Below are positions 46,235 to 58,256 of a stretch of DNA of 64,000 nucleotides, one piece after another (position 1 is the stretch's first letter; every line of letters starts with the position of its first letter). Source of the DNA: Wurfbainia villosa (Eukaryota > Streptophyta > Magnoliopsida > Zingiberales > Zingiberaceae); contig CM046008.1 of NCBI GenBank assembly GCA_025175895.1, positions 26,677,255 to 26,741,254 on the forward strand, read 5' to 3'. The notes below the pieces were generated by a model. That model made no database searches. It was not told the DNA's origin and saw nothing but the letters and a program-made list of their open reading frames with translations. The position numbers and the translations under genes are program-made.

Positions 46235-47910
46235 CTAACCCTTAAGGATGGATTTAGGAACCCAAAACAAGTTCTTTCCTATGGGGTTCACTAAATATTC
46301 CTTAGGGATCCATTTTCTAGCTATTTGCTTGTTCTTTGCTTGACCACTAGCAATCAAACATTTATAGGCCTTTTCATTAGTCTTTCCCTTATATCCTAGG
46401 CCTTTCCTATTGAAGCTTGCCCTTTGGCTCCCTATAATCATATTAAGGGTGTTTGAGCCAATGGTGAATTTTTCTAGGGCCTTGGTTAAATGGTCTACCT
46501 TTTCCCTTAAAGCCCTATTTTCCTCAATGCATGCATCATTAACATCAAAAGGCATATAGTTATCATGTGAGCATGCATCATCAAGGCTAGAAGAAATATT
46601 ATCATTAATATTTAAGCATGTTTTTTCTAGTTTTTCTTCTAAATCCTTAATTTGATCTAGCATGCATTTATTTTTCTTTTTAGCCCTAAATAAGTCCTTA
46701 GTAAGGCTAGAAATCATGAAAACTATTTTCTTAGGTGTTAGATTTGTTACCATAGCTTCCATGTCTTCTTCTTCGGATGAAGAGGATGATGATGAGCCTC
46801 CCCCTTCACTAGAGCTCTCCTCACTTGTGCTTGATTTTTCTAGCTCGGAGGAGGAGGTGGAGTCTAGATCATCAAACACCATCAATGCAAGGTTTGTGAC
46901 AAAAGCATTTTCCTCTTCCGATGATGATGATGAGGAAGGATCATCCCATGTCCTTGCTTTGAGTGCCTTGGCCTTCCCCTTTTCTTTGGTCTTCTTCTCT
47001 TCTTCATTGTTCTTGCTCCCCTTCTTCTTTTCCTCTTTCTTCTTTCTCTCTTCTTTGCTCTTGTTCAAGAGGGGACAATTATCCCTTATTTGTCCCTCTC
47101 CTTGTCAATTATAGCAAATTATCCTCCCCCTTGGTCTTCTTCTCCTATAATGAGATTTGTTAAATTTAAAACCTTTTAATGCACACCTTACCTTCCTTAC
47201 CATGTAAGCTTCTTCTGTGCTATCCATGGAGGAGGAGGCTTCATCTGATGAGGAGGGAGTCTCCATCTTTTTCTTCCCCTTGTTAGCTAATAGTGTCACT
47301 CCCCTTGATGGTTGAAATCTTGGCTCTTCTACTACTCCTTCAAGCCTTGTTTCGTGGAGCTCCATGGTTGAAAAGAATTCTTAAAGTGTGCTCACTTCGA
47401 AATTCTTCGAAATGTAGAAGGAGTCTACAATTGAGCTCCACTTCGAGGACTGGGGAAGGCATCTATAACCTTCATTACCATATCCCCATTGGAATGCTTC
47501 TCCCCTACACTTGTCAAACCGGTTAAGATTTCTTTAAACCTACAATGTAGAGATTTTACCTTCTCTCCCTTTTCGAGTTTAATGTTATTTAATTGGGAGC
47601 GTAGGACATCTCTCCTTGCTAGTTTGGCCTCGAATGTGCCTTCATGAATCTCTATGAGTTTCTCCCATATTTCTTAGGCACTTGCACATTCCCCTATCCG
47701 ATTTACTTCTTGTTGGGGGAGTACGTTGTAGAGGTGATGCTTTGCCTTTGAGTTTGCCATGTACTCTTCCCTTTGCCTCTTACTCCACCTTGATTTCTCC
47801 AATGGCTCCCCTTCTTCATCCCTAGGTATCTCGAAACCATTTTTCATTATTAATAGAATTTCGAAATTGGTTTCGAAAAATACCTCCATTTGCTTCTTCC
47901 ACCAAGCGAA
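46235..47910 (-). pseudogene. SIRE-like gag, no pol downstream
   Basis: On - from 47910: FAWWKKQMEVFFETNFEIL (UBN2-type gag) to EYMANSKAKHHLYNVLP, then a stop at ECASA (near 47676) and EIWEKLIEIHEGTFEAKL...KEILTGLTSVGEKHS. A frameshift near 47455 and a stop before EFFSTMELHETR follow. The knuckle IICYN-stop-QGEGQIRDNC has its second Cys turned to TGA and its His to Gln. The last 277 codons (47068-46235) are open: Lys/Glu-rich, then acidic Ser runs (DDPSSSSSSEEENAF), a possible coiled coil (IKDLEEKLEKT), and LNMIIGSQRASFNRKGLGY before WVPKSILKG and a stop. The N-terminal part is cut off by O3. Confidence 0.85.
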
Positions 47911-49789
47911 TATTGGGATGTATACTGAAAAGTCTATCTTTTGTATGAACATCTTTATTTTTGAAATAAGAATCACATGATCATTGTTTTCATATTTTTA
48001 TGGTTATGCATATTATCTAATACATTATATTGTAGATAACATGGTGTGTGGTGTCACACGGGAGATCATGTTATCGGCTCCTTGTAAAGTATAAGTAAAG
48101 GCTCACAACCGAGATGGCTTTGGACAAACCATTGGTATGGTTGTAGTGTGATTTGGTGTTGGTTTGTCTTGACCATAGAATCACACTAGTACACTTTGTG
48201 TGTATTGAGCAGGACCTACTTAGAGGTGATTCGATTTATTGCTGACTACATAATCGAATCAGACCTCATATATTATATTGTCCATACTCTTAATCCCGAT
48301 AAAATAACGGACATATATACTTAGTATTCATTTCTTTGATTTACCAATGAGCGAGATTTATAGATTAAATCGATAGGCTCGGTAAGTTGGGAAATGATAT
48401 TATTTATATGGTGTGTCGTTGATTATAGGAGGAAACCGTGTCCTATATATTAGGATGATGATGTACCCTTGAGGAGCTCATAAGGTTCATCATGTAAACC
48501 CTGCAGGTGGACTTGGTCCGGCATGATGAAAAGGTTTAGTGGTACTACTCATGGAGTTAGATGTTGATTAATTAATGGTCAGTAAATTAATTAATCGACG
48601 GACATTCGAGATCTTAAACACGGGGAGAAAATGTACAAATAATATTTGGAGCCCATATTAACTTATGGGGGTTGGTGAGGTAGATCAATGATAATCTTTT
48701 AGTGGATTGGATTATCATTAATGGATCGGACTTTATGTGGGCTTGATCCATTGGGTGGCCAAGATCCAACTCCTCCTCATGATCCCTATTGTATCCTATT
48801 AATACCTCATGAAGCCTAGATCCAATGGATGGAAACAAAACTCTAGATTCAAAGGTAGAGATTAAATCTCTAGATCCGACGGTTGAGATTAAATATCTAG
48901 ATCCGGCGGTTGAGATTAAATCCCTAGAACAAATGGTGGAGATTAAAACAAGGCTTATCCCTAACTCTATAAAAGGAGAGGAGGGGGTGGGCGGCAAGGG
49001 AATCCCATTAGAGATAGGATTAGGGTTAAGGTGGGCGGCAAGCTTGAGGGTTAGGGTTTGGAGTTGGCGGCACCAAATAATGAAACTTATTCCTTATCTT
49101 CTTCTTCCTCAAGGTGGTCGGCACACATACAACCCTTTCCAGCCCTTGGCCAGCGTCAAAAGCATCACTTCTCCCTCTCTTTGGCCGGTGGAAACATAGC
49201 TTAAGGTCTTCCCTTGGAGCTTGTGGCCGGAATCCTTCTTTCTCCTTCTCCTTGTTGGCCGGCGGCAAGCAATTTGCTTGTTGCTTGTTGGTTGGCTAAA
49301 GGAAGGAGAAGGGTCTTGTTTCTATTCTTCATCTTGCTCGGAACGAGCAAGGAAGGAAGATTGGTGATCTAGGAGCTTCAACATTTGGTAGATCGTCGCC
49401 CACACGACATCCGAAAGCAGGAAGGTCATACAATAGAATATCGAGAGGTATATCACTTATCTATCTTTATGTGTAACATGTTTATATTTGTTTTTCTATT
49501 ACATGAATGTTATATTCTATTTTGTGGCTAATATATTTGGACCCCAAAAAAAAACACAAAAGTCAGCGATCCGTACATCGTCTATTCCACGGCTATTCAT
49601 AAAATAGAGGTTGGTTACTTGAACAACAATTTTGTTCAAGAGACTACTCTAATCGAATAGCACGACGATGACAAGGTTGCTTGGGAAATCCCTCTTGTCA
49701 AGGATAAATTTTTTTTATCTGGGGACGTAGAAGGGATCGCCATGAACAAGCGACCGAGTTGAAGTGGGAAGCGAAGTTTCCTACCTTCA
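47911..49789 (+). mobile_element. O3 5' LTR, 1879 bp
   Basis: Begins TATTGGGATG where sister LTRs begin TGTTGGGATG. Ends CCTACCTTCA. Minisatellite of about four units (48840-48945), TATA box CTATAAAAGG at 48967-48976, GCCGGC-rich leader, conserved hairpins near 49583-49640. Confidence 0.92.
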
Positions 49790-49791
49790 AG

Positions 49792-49804
49792 TGGTATCGG
49801 AGCC
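49792..49804 (+). other. O3 primer binding site
   Basis: TGGTATCGGAGCC, one change (A to G) from the form used by the sister elements; two bases after the LTR. Confidence 0.9.
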
Positions 49805-50839
49805 ACGGTTTCCGGTTTTGTGTGTTTAGGATTTGGTTACTTTTATGCACTTTTTATATATTATATGTGTCGGATAATAGTAGGATATGCGTAGGTTAAC
49901 TCTTTGGTTGCAGGCATAGGATCCAACTTATTATGGCCATATGTGTGTATGTGATTGTATGTGTGTAAATGTATATTTTGTTGAATCCTCGGGGTTGACG
50001 AGGCTAGTATTTGATTTTTTTGTAAATTAGATACGACATTGTTTAGCCACTCTTTTTATTTTAGTTTACTTTCTATCTAGATTTCATGTACACTCCCTCG
50101 TGGAGTATAGGATCGATGGATGTAAATTAAAATAGATTTTATTCTCGGCTCAGATCTCCGGATGGCTCGTACATGGAGTAGGAGGAGCGGACGAGAAGGC
50201 GATACGACTAGAGACATATTGAAGACAAAAGCCATAATAGTTGGAAAAATTTTATTTTTCATATTTATTGCTTATTGTTTGATATGCATGTCGTAAGCTA
50301 GAAAATTCCTCAATTTCAAATTACTAAGTGGGAGAGGGAAATTTTTTTAAATTCCCACGGCCTCCATTACGATTTGACAAGTGATGCAAATAAACTTGCG
50401 CGTCGACTCTGAGTGCCTTCCTCACCATCGGATGAGTTTGTTTGTGGATCACAAGGTCAAATATGGTTATAGAAAATTGTTAAGGAGCATGTGTACTTCC
50501 CCATTGGAAGGCACATACCCCAGATAATTACCTTAGTACCGAGTAATTGTGAACACCTAGATACAAATAAAGTATCCTCCCCATCGGAGTCACTGCTTTT
50601 ATTTGTAAGGCCAAAGAGGAACCAACTATTAATTTTACTTGTCAAAAGTTAGGTTGACAAGATAGTAAAATTAATGGGTAAAACCTCCTCTTACAAATGT
50701 AGAATTCGTATACGTCCACACTATCGTGGCATACAAAATTCTCGGTGTTGGTTGATTTTAAAATATTATTATTTGAGGAATTAATAATTTTTTAAAATCT
50801 AATATTTTGATATATGTGATTCTTATGTTTTCTTTCAAA
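49805..50839 (+). other. O3 leader, uninterrupted
   Basis: About 1.03 kb, non-coding. It shows the empty-site form of the N1 target (CCCATCGGAGTCACT near 50580) and so confirms the N1 borders in O1. Confidence 0.85.
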
Positions 50840-51691
50840 ATGACTTTCAACCCACTTGTTGTGATACTGAAAGAGAATAAACTTACTGGACCCAACTATG
50901 TTGATTGGAAGAGGAATCTAGACATTGTCTTGACTGCTGAGGAATACAAATATGTACTCCTCGAAGAGTGCCCTCCTAAGCCTACAGATGATTCTGGGGA
51001 AAAGGAGGAAGAGAGTTATAAGAAGTGGATAAAGGTCGATGAGATGGCGCGGTGTTACATTTTGGCATCTATGTTAAATTTACTGCAACATCAGCATCAA
51101 GTCATGCCCCCTGCTTATGACATGATGCTCAATCTCAAAGAGCTTTTCGGACACCAGAATCAGGCTGCTAGGCAAGAAGCCATGAGGAACTTGATGATGA
51201 CCACCATGATCGAGGGAATACCCATGAGGGATCATGTTCTCAAGATGATCCCTCATTTGACTGAGTTGGAAGTCCTTGGAGATGAGATCGATGGAGAAAC
51301 CCAAGTCGATATCATTCTCCAGTCTCTACCTAGGAGTTTTGAGCAGTTTCGCATGAACTACAACACGAACAAGAGGTTGTATTCATTAGCCGAGCTTCTG
51401 ACAGAACTCCAGGCGGCAGAGTGGCTATTTCGTCAGAGTGCTCAGGCACATGCCATGGTGACCCAAAAGGTTTCTACTTCTAAGCCGAAAGGCAAGAAGA
51501 AGAAGAAACAAACTGGGGCAAAGGCGGTGGGAGGAACTCAGGGAGGAGTGAAGAAGCCGAAAGGCAAGTGCTTCACTTGTAAGCAGATTGGACACTGGAA
51601 GAAGGACTGCCCCAACTGCAAGCAAAACAAAGGTATATCTTTTGGTCTAGTCGTTGAAACATGTTTAGCGGTGTTATCTACCGACACCTAG
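50840..51691 (+). pseudogene. O3 gag, complete frame
   Basis: The start chosen is MTFNPLVVILKENKLTGPNY at 50840, homologous to the other copies; an upstream in-frame Met at 50807 only adds leader text. The frame is open through ARCYILASMLNLLQHQHQ, LPRSFEQFRMNYNTNKRLYSLAELLTELQAAE, the Lys-rich basic stretch and the CCHC knuckle CFTCKQIGHWKKDC. It ends at a Trp-to-TAG change just before the protease motif. Gag assembles the particle and packages RNA. This is the only copy in the window whose complete gag including knuckle is followed by an immediate stop, so a gag-only product is conceivable but unproven. Confidence 0.88.
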
Positions 51692-53280
51692 TGTGTAGAT
51701 ACGGGAGCCACTGATCATGTGTACAATACTTTGTAGGGGTTCTAGGAAACTAGACGACTGGCTGAGGGGGAGATTACCGTATACTTGGGCGATGCCACGA
51801 AGGTGGTGGTTGTTGCAGTGGGAGACGTTTATTTATCTTTTGAGAAAAAATAAGTTTTGGTTCTTAAGAATTGCCTTTATGTACCTTTATTTATAAAGAA
51901 TTAATATAATTTCGATTTCTAAATTATTTATGGATGGATATTCTATTTCTCTTAATGACAGAGTTGTTATAAAAAGGAATAGGGACATTATCTATTCGGG
52001 TGCATTATTGGAAATTTATACACACTTGAAACAAAAGCTCCCATGATGCAAAATAAAGTTAATAACTCATCTTCTAATTCCAATAATAGAAAAGAACCTT
52101 TGAAGATGAACCAAACATATCTTTGGCATCTTAGGCTTGGTCATATTAACCTAAGCAGAATTCAAAGGTTGATAGCTGATGGACCTCTGAGTTCATTAGT
52201 GGTGGAAGATTTCCCACCCTGCGAATCTTGCTTGAAGGGTAAAATGACCAAGAGGCCTTTTAAGGCCAAGGGGTATAGAGCCAAAGATGTGTTAGAATTG
52301 GTTCATTCTGATTTGTGTGGTCCTATGTCTATCCAGGCTAGAGGTGGTTTTGAGTATTTCGTCTCTTTTATAGACGATTATTCGAGATATGGATACATTT
52401 ACCTAATGCGCCACAAGTTTGAATGCTTTGACAAGTTCAAAGAATTCAAGGTTGATGTGGAGAAATATCAAGGTAAAAGTATAAAGACACTACGATCTGA
52501 TCGTGGTGGTGAGTACCTCTTGGAAGAGCTTAGGAATTATCAGAGGTTGGGATTCAATCCCAATTGTCTACACCTAGCACACTCCAGCAGAATGGTGTAG
52601 CAGAGCGAAGGAATAGGACTCTTATTGAGATGGTTAGATCGATGATGAGTTATTCTGAGTTGCCAGATTCGTTCTGGGGATATGCTCTAGATATGACGGT
52701 GTACATTCTGAACTTGGTTCCATCTAAATCAGTGCCTTCTACTCCCACAGAATTGTGGACTGGGCGAAAGCCTAGTCTAAGACATATTCGGATTTGAGGG
52801 AGTCCAGCACATGTGCTGAAGGTGGATTTTGGTAAGTTGGAACCTCGTACAGAAGTATGCAAGTTCGTTGGCTATCCTAGAGGAACGAAGGGTGGTTTGT
52901 TTTAGAGTCCTAGAGATCATAGGGTGATTATTAGTATGAATGCCAGATTTATAGAGGAAGACTATGTGATGAACCATAAGCCCATGAGTAAAATTGTTCT
53001 GGAGGAAATAAAAGGGGAAGTCACTTCTTCAGTACCACCGGTACAAGAGGATATACCACAAGTCACTACACCGTGTGTCACAGATGATACACAGGTGATA
53101 TCTCGTCGTAGTGGGAGGGTTGTGAGACAACCTGATAGATTCATGTTCTTGGGAGAATCTTCTGATTTGGCCCCTGGTGAACATGAACCTGATCCCTGGA
53201 CATATGATGAGGCAATCCAAGATAAAGATGCAGTATCTTGGCGAAATGCAATGAATGCTAAGATTGAATCTATGGATTTA
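51692..53280 (+). pseudogene. O3 protease and integrase, broken
   Basis: After the stop the protease reads CVDTGATDHVYN (Asp kept), followed by further stops at QGF-stop positions and frameshifts near 51850 and 51905 (an extra base in KNKV and a changed KNLIS block). The zinc region and core are at 52043-52600 (YLWHLRLGHINLS, HSDLCGP, RSDRGGEY). A five-base loss near 52540 shifts the frame before NGVAERRNRT. RIWG ends in a stop at 52797, and FYSP has a stop near 52905. Confidence 0.88.
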
Positions 53281-54760
53281 AATCAGGTCTGGGAGCTAGT
53301 AGAGCCACTCGATGGTGTAAAAACCATTGGATGCAAGTGGATCTACAAAAGAAAAAGAGGAAAAGATGGGAAGGTTGAGACCTTCAAAGTGAGGCTTGTT
53401 GCGAAGGGGTATACTCAGAAAGAGGGTATCGATTATGAGGAGACCTTTTCGCCGGTAGCCATGCTTAAGTCTATCCGGATTCTCTTGTGCATTGCAGCTC
53501 ATATGGATTATGAGGTGTGGCAGATGGATGTCAAGATAGCTTTCCTTAATGGAAGTCTTGAAGAAAACACCTATATGAAGCAACTAGAGTGATTCATTGC
53601 GAAGGGTAAAGAGTATCTTGTATGTAAGCTTAATCGGTCCATTTATGGATTGAAGCAAGCTTCTAGGTCTTGGAACATCCGATTTGATGAAGTAATCCAG
53701 TCTTATGGATTTATTCAAATTCCGGATGAGTCTTGTGTATACAAGAGATGTGATGGAAACGTAGTGGTATTTCTTGTACTATACGTAGATGACATTTTAT
53801 TAATTGGCAACAATATCAAGGTATTATCGGATGTAAGGGTATGGTTGTCCAAACAGTTTGATGTGAAGGACTTGGGAGAAGTGGGACACATCCTTGGGAT
53901 CAAGGTTATAAGGGATCATAGGAAAAGTATGTTGTGCTTATCCCAAGCTTCATACATAGACACGATTATAGATCGTTTTATCTTACAGAACTCCAAGAAG
54001 GGTTTTCTACCTTTCAGGCATGGAGTTCCTTTATCTAAGGAGATGTGTCCTAGAACATCTGAGGAGATAGAGGAGATGAAGGCGGTTCCTTATGCTTCGG
54101 CAGTAGGAAGCCTCATGTATGCGATGCTATGTATGAGACATGATATCTTCTTTGCCGTGGGCATGGTCAGCAGATATCAGAGTAATCCAGGATAGGGACA
54201 TTGGACTGCGGTAAAGCATATATTGAAGTACCTGAGAAGGACTAGGGATTATATGCTAGTTTACCAGGCAAATCAATTACTCCCTGTGGGTTACACAGAT
54301 TCTGACTTCCAATCAGATAGGGATAATAGTAAGTCTACCTCAGGTTTTGTGTTTACTTTTGGAGGTGGAGCCATTGTATGGAGAAGTGTCAAGTAGAAAT
54401 GCGTGGCTGACTCCACCATGGAAGCTGAGTATGTGATAGCCTCTAAGGTGGCCAAAGAAGTTGTGTGGCTCAGGAACTTCCTGATGGACTTGGATGTGAT
54501 TCCTGGTTTGCCCAGAACTATCACAATTTAATGTGATAATAGTGGTGCAGTTGCAAACTCGAAGGAACCACGAGCCCATAAGGCAAGTAAACACATAGAG
54601 CACAAGTACCACCTGATACGAGAAATCGTAAAGAGAGGAGAAGTTCTGGCCAAGATTGAATCGGAGGATAACCTGGCAGATCCTTTCACTAAAGCCCTTC
54701 CGGCGAGAGCTTTTGATAGGCATGTGGAGGGAATGGGGATCAGACGTATGACAGTTTGAG
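53281..54760 (+). pseudogene. O3 reverse transcriptase and RNase H, broken
   Basis: From NQVWELVEPLDGVKTIGCKW through FSPVAMLKSIRILLCIAAHMD and QMDVKIAFLNG to a Gly-to-TGA stop in the QLEG block (53590). It resumes at 53650 with YGLKQASRSWN and YVDD (about codons 45-48 of that stretch) to a stop after NPG (54195). RNase H text TDSDFQSDRDNSKSTSGF follows, with a Gln-to-stop near 54393 and a Cys/stop change in ITI-stop-CDNSG (TAT to TAA near 54530). The C-terminal ESEDNLADPFTKALP is recognisable. Confidence 0.88.
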
Positions 54761-54781
54761 GATAGCATAGTCTTTTAGTAT

Positions 54782-54792
54782 AAGTGGGAGAT
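54782..54792 (+). other. O3 polypurine tract
   Basis: AAGTGGGAGAT directly before the 3' LTR (TATTGGGATG). Confidence 0.88.
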
Positions 54793-54983
54793 TATTGGGA
54801 TGTATACTAAAAAGTCTATCTTTTGTATGAACATCTTTATTTTTGAAATAAGAATCACATGATCATTGTTTGCATATTTTTATGGTTATGCATATTGCCT
54901 AATACATTATATTGTAGATAACATGGTGTGTGGTGTCACACGGGAGATCATGTTATCGGCTCCTTGTAAAGTATAAGTAAAGG
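54793..54983 (+). mobile_element. O3 3' LTR, first part
   Basis: Starts TATTGGGATG, as in the 5' LTR. It breaks after AAGTAAAGG (54983), where N3 inserted. Confidence 0.93.
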
Positions 54984-56825
54984 TGTTGGGTTTTTCCGAG
55001 CCGCAAAAACCGCTTTTTGCGTTGCGGAAACCTCGGAAGCCCCCGGCCACGGATCCGTGCGATGTATAAAAATTATAATTACATGTATGTGCTTACAGAA
55101 ATCCTAGATCTACCTTAGATCTAAGAGGTTAGAATGTTACCCTCGTAGTGATGCCCTTCGCTTATCCCGCTCGTCCAAAAGTCCGCCGGAACTCGAGAGT
55201 GTCAAGTGCACACTCCTCTATGGTATCCACACAAGCAATAGGTGGAGAAAAAGACACTTGAGTGTGCTAGCACTCCTCTATGGTGTCTCGGCAAGATGAG
55301 GTTGGAGAGGGAGAGCTTGAGAGAAAAAAATTCCCAAGGAAGAAGATGATGTTATGGAGAGTTACACACAAAAATGAATTTCACCCATGAAACCCCTAAA
55401 GTGTTGGCCGGCCACATTATGGAGTGGTAGTGCCATGCATGCATGTAACTCCCATGTCCCTTGGTCTCCCTCATGAGGTGGCACCAATTGACAAAGTCAA
55501 TGATGATGTGGAGTATCATCATTGGCCGGCCATGCCTAGTCATCATCATGACATGGCATTTGGTCAAGTCAAACTTGACCTTTCATCTTCCCTCTCAAGT
55601 CAAGTCAAACTTGACCTCTAATCTCCCATTGTTGATCAAATCTAACCAATTGACTCGAGTCAATTTAATATAATGAATCTCTATTCATTAATTTAAATTG
55701 ATTTGATGAATCAAATCTCAATTAGACTCATTCAACACTTGAATCAACTTGAGTCTAACTCAATTAGTCTAATTTGGATTACTCTTAATCCAATTTGGTT
55801 CATCCCAAGAACCTAATCCTCATGGTTCATCATATGAACCTAATCTCCATCTAATTGCTCTTATGTGTGTGACCCGATAGGTTCTTGTAATGTTGGCAAT
55901 GTCCCTAAACCGATTTAGGAACATAAGCAATGAGCGGTATCTAGCAACACATCATTGCTACCCAAGTTACAAGAATGTTGAGCTCTAACATCACCTTTGT
56001 GACTACTAATTGTGACTCTCACAATATGTGACAATGTCCCTCTATCCTTGACATCTAGATTGACCGATCGAGGCATAGACCGTGTCATCCTCGGTACAAT
56101 CTAAATCTTGAACTCCAAGTAGACTCACTATAATCAAATGAGCTCAATATCTCATATTGACTCATTTGGGCATGGCCATGCACTTCGTGGTCTCACTCTA
56201 TCAAGAATATCGATGTCACCCCCGTCATATAGTAGGGATAAATCCCATCTACATCACTTACATCCCTCCGCATAATTCGTTACATACCCAGTAATCGCCT
56301 TTATAGTCCACCCATTTACGGGTGACGTTTGACGAAGCCAAAGTATGCAACTCCTTATATAGGGAACCATGGTGACTTCAGGTCTAAGGACTAATAGTCA
56401 TACTAATAGCCACATGAGAAAGTATATGACACTCATATAACGATCCATGATACTTTCTCATGGCGGGTCATTCAGTATACATTCTCCAATGCATACCCAT
56501 GTGTCAACTTGATATCTCATATCCATGACTTGTGAGATCAAGTCATCTTGTTGACCTACATGCTAGTCTCTATGCATTAACATTGTCCCCGAATGTTAAT
56601 ACTCGACTAGGAATGATTAAGAGTAGTGTTCTCTATATCATCTCATTATCGATTCAACCAATCGATTGATATAGATAAGAACCTACTACTCAAGGACATT
56701 ATTATATTTAGTTATTTGGCACCAATACAAGTAAATATAATAACCATGCCTTTATAAATAGGAATATGATAAATAAAGTCCATACAACAATCATCATATG
56801 ATTGACTCTAGGGCTTTCACTAACA
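54984..56825 (-). mobile_element. N3 3' LTR
   Basis: On + TGTTGGGTTTTTCC to TTTCACTAACA. TATA-like TTTATAAATAGG near 56752-56763. Repeated GTCAAGTCAAACTTGACC at 55560-55620. It contains the imperfect form of the palindrome that is perfect in the sister LTR (see 62409-62436). Confidence 0.95.
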
Positions 56826-56865
56826 ATCTCCCACTAGCACTAGTGTCAATCACCGTAGTATCTAA

Positions 56866-57388
56866 TACCCAATGACCTAGTGTGACCATCATGCTTTTCT
56901 GCCAAAGCCTTGGTCAAGGGATCTGCGATGTTAGCCTCGTGGGTACTCGCAAATCTTCACATCTCCTCTATCGATGATCTCTCGAATGAGATGGAAGCGC
57001 CGTAGTATGTGTTTGGTCCGGTGTGAGCGAGGTTCCTTAGTTTCAGGTAATCGCTCCATTGTTGTCACAATAGAGCTCTATAGGATCTGCAATGCTAGGA
57101 ACCACCCCAAGCTCGAGAATGAACTTGCGGATCCAAATCGCCTTCCTTTCACGCCTCGATGCGCGATATACTCGCCTCTGTTGTAGAATCAAGAATCGTC
57201 TCGCTTGAACTCTTCCACGGCTCACGGTACCATTCAAGAAAAACACGAACCCTGACTGCGATCTGTAATCATCCTGGTCAGTTTGGAAGCTGGCATCGCT
57301 GTAACCCTTTACAGCTAGCTCCTCGTCGCCTCCAAATATCAAGAAATATTCTTTATTCCTTCTCAAGTACTTAAGAATATTCTTATCG
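56866..57388 (-). pseudogene. N3 RNase H, broken
   Basis: 57043-57366 shows RRNKEYFLIFGGDEELAVKGYSDASFQTDQDDYRSQSGFVFFLNG, with the Asp-Ala block of the RNase H active site, and GVVPSIADPIELYCDNNGAIT. The middle (VWKSSKQ-like region) is frameshifted, reading RGRVQARRFLILQQRRVY. The C-terminal end near 56870-57040 has further frame losses. Confidence 0.85.
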
Positions 57389-58256
57389 CTATCGATGGCG
57401 CCACCGATCCGATCGGTATCTACTCGCCATGCTCAAAGCATACGAGACATCGGAACAGTACGGCATGGCGTATATGATAGATCCTATAGCAGATGCGTAA
57501 GGGATCTTATCCATGCAGTCTCTCTCCTCTCTAGAAGAGGGACTTTGAGTCTTCGAAAGACTCACACCATGTGACATCGGCAGAAGTCCTTTCTTGGAAT
57601 TCTGCATGGCAAACCGAAGTAATACCGTGTCAATGTATGTACTCTGACTTAGGCCAAGCAATCTCTTAGATCTATCTCTATAGATCTTGATGCCTAGAAT
57701 ACAGGCTGCTTCACCTAAGTCCTTCATTGAGAAGCACGTCCCCAGCCAAGTCTTCACAGACTGTAGCGAAGGGATGTCATTCCCAATGAGTAGTATGTCA
57801 TCCACATACAATACAAGGAACACAACTGTGTTCCCATTAACCCTCTTGTAGACACAGGGTTCATCTTCATTCTTGATGAAACCAAACTGTTTGATCGCAT
57901 CATCGAATCGAAGATTCCAGCTCCGAGAAGCTTGCTTTAGCCCATAAATGGACCTTTGCAGCTTGCATACCTTCCCAGTATGCTGTGGATCTACAAAACC
58001 CTCAGGTTGTGTCATGTACACATCCTCGAGTAAGTTTCAAAAACGCGGTTTTGACATCCATCTGCCAGATCTCATAATCGTGGTATGCTGCAATAGCAAA
58101 CAAGATCCGAATGGACTTAAACATCGCCACTGGAGAAAAGGTTTCATCATAGTCAATACCATGAATTTGCTTGAAACCTTTAGCCACCAATCGGCCCTTA
58201 TAGGTATGCGTAAGTCCATCCATGTCCCTTTCTCCTAAAGACCCACTTACACCCAA
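57389..58256 (-). pseudogene. N3 reverse transcriptase, two frames
   Basis: 58002-58256 encodes TYKGRLVAKGFKQIHGIDYDETFSPVAMFKSIRILFAIAAYHDYEIWQMDVKTAFL, with the first catalytic Asp. A small change at the LNG block shifts the frame. 57389-58021 (about 210 codons) then reads MTQPEGFVDP, KLQRSIYGLKQASRSWN, YVDD (codons 72-75), the thumb and the connection, and ends in SMASRYRSDRWR by frameshift. The polymerase active-site residues are all present but not in one frame. Confidence 0.88.

Noticed and set aside
55424..55673. Open frames repeated at 62422-62656
   Set aside because: They are the same frames in the two N3 LTRs, created by the GTCAAGTCAAACTTGACC repeats, and contain no protein-like features.
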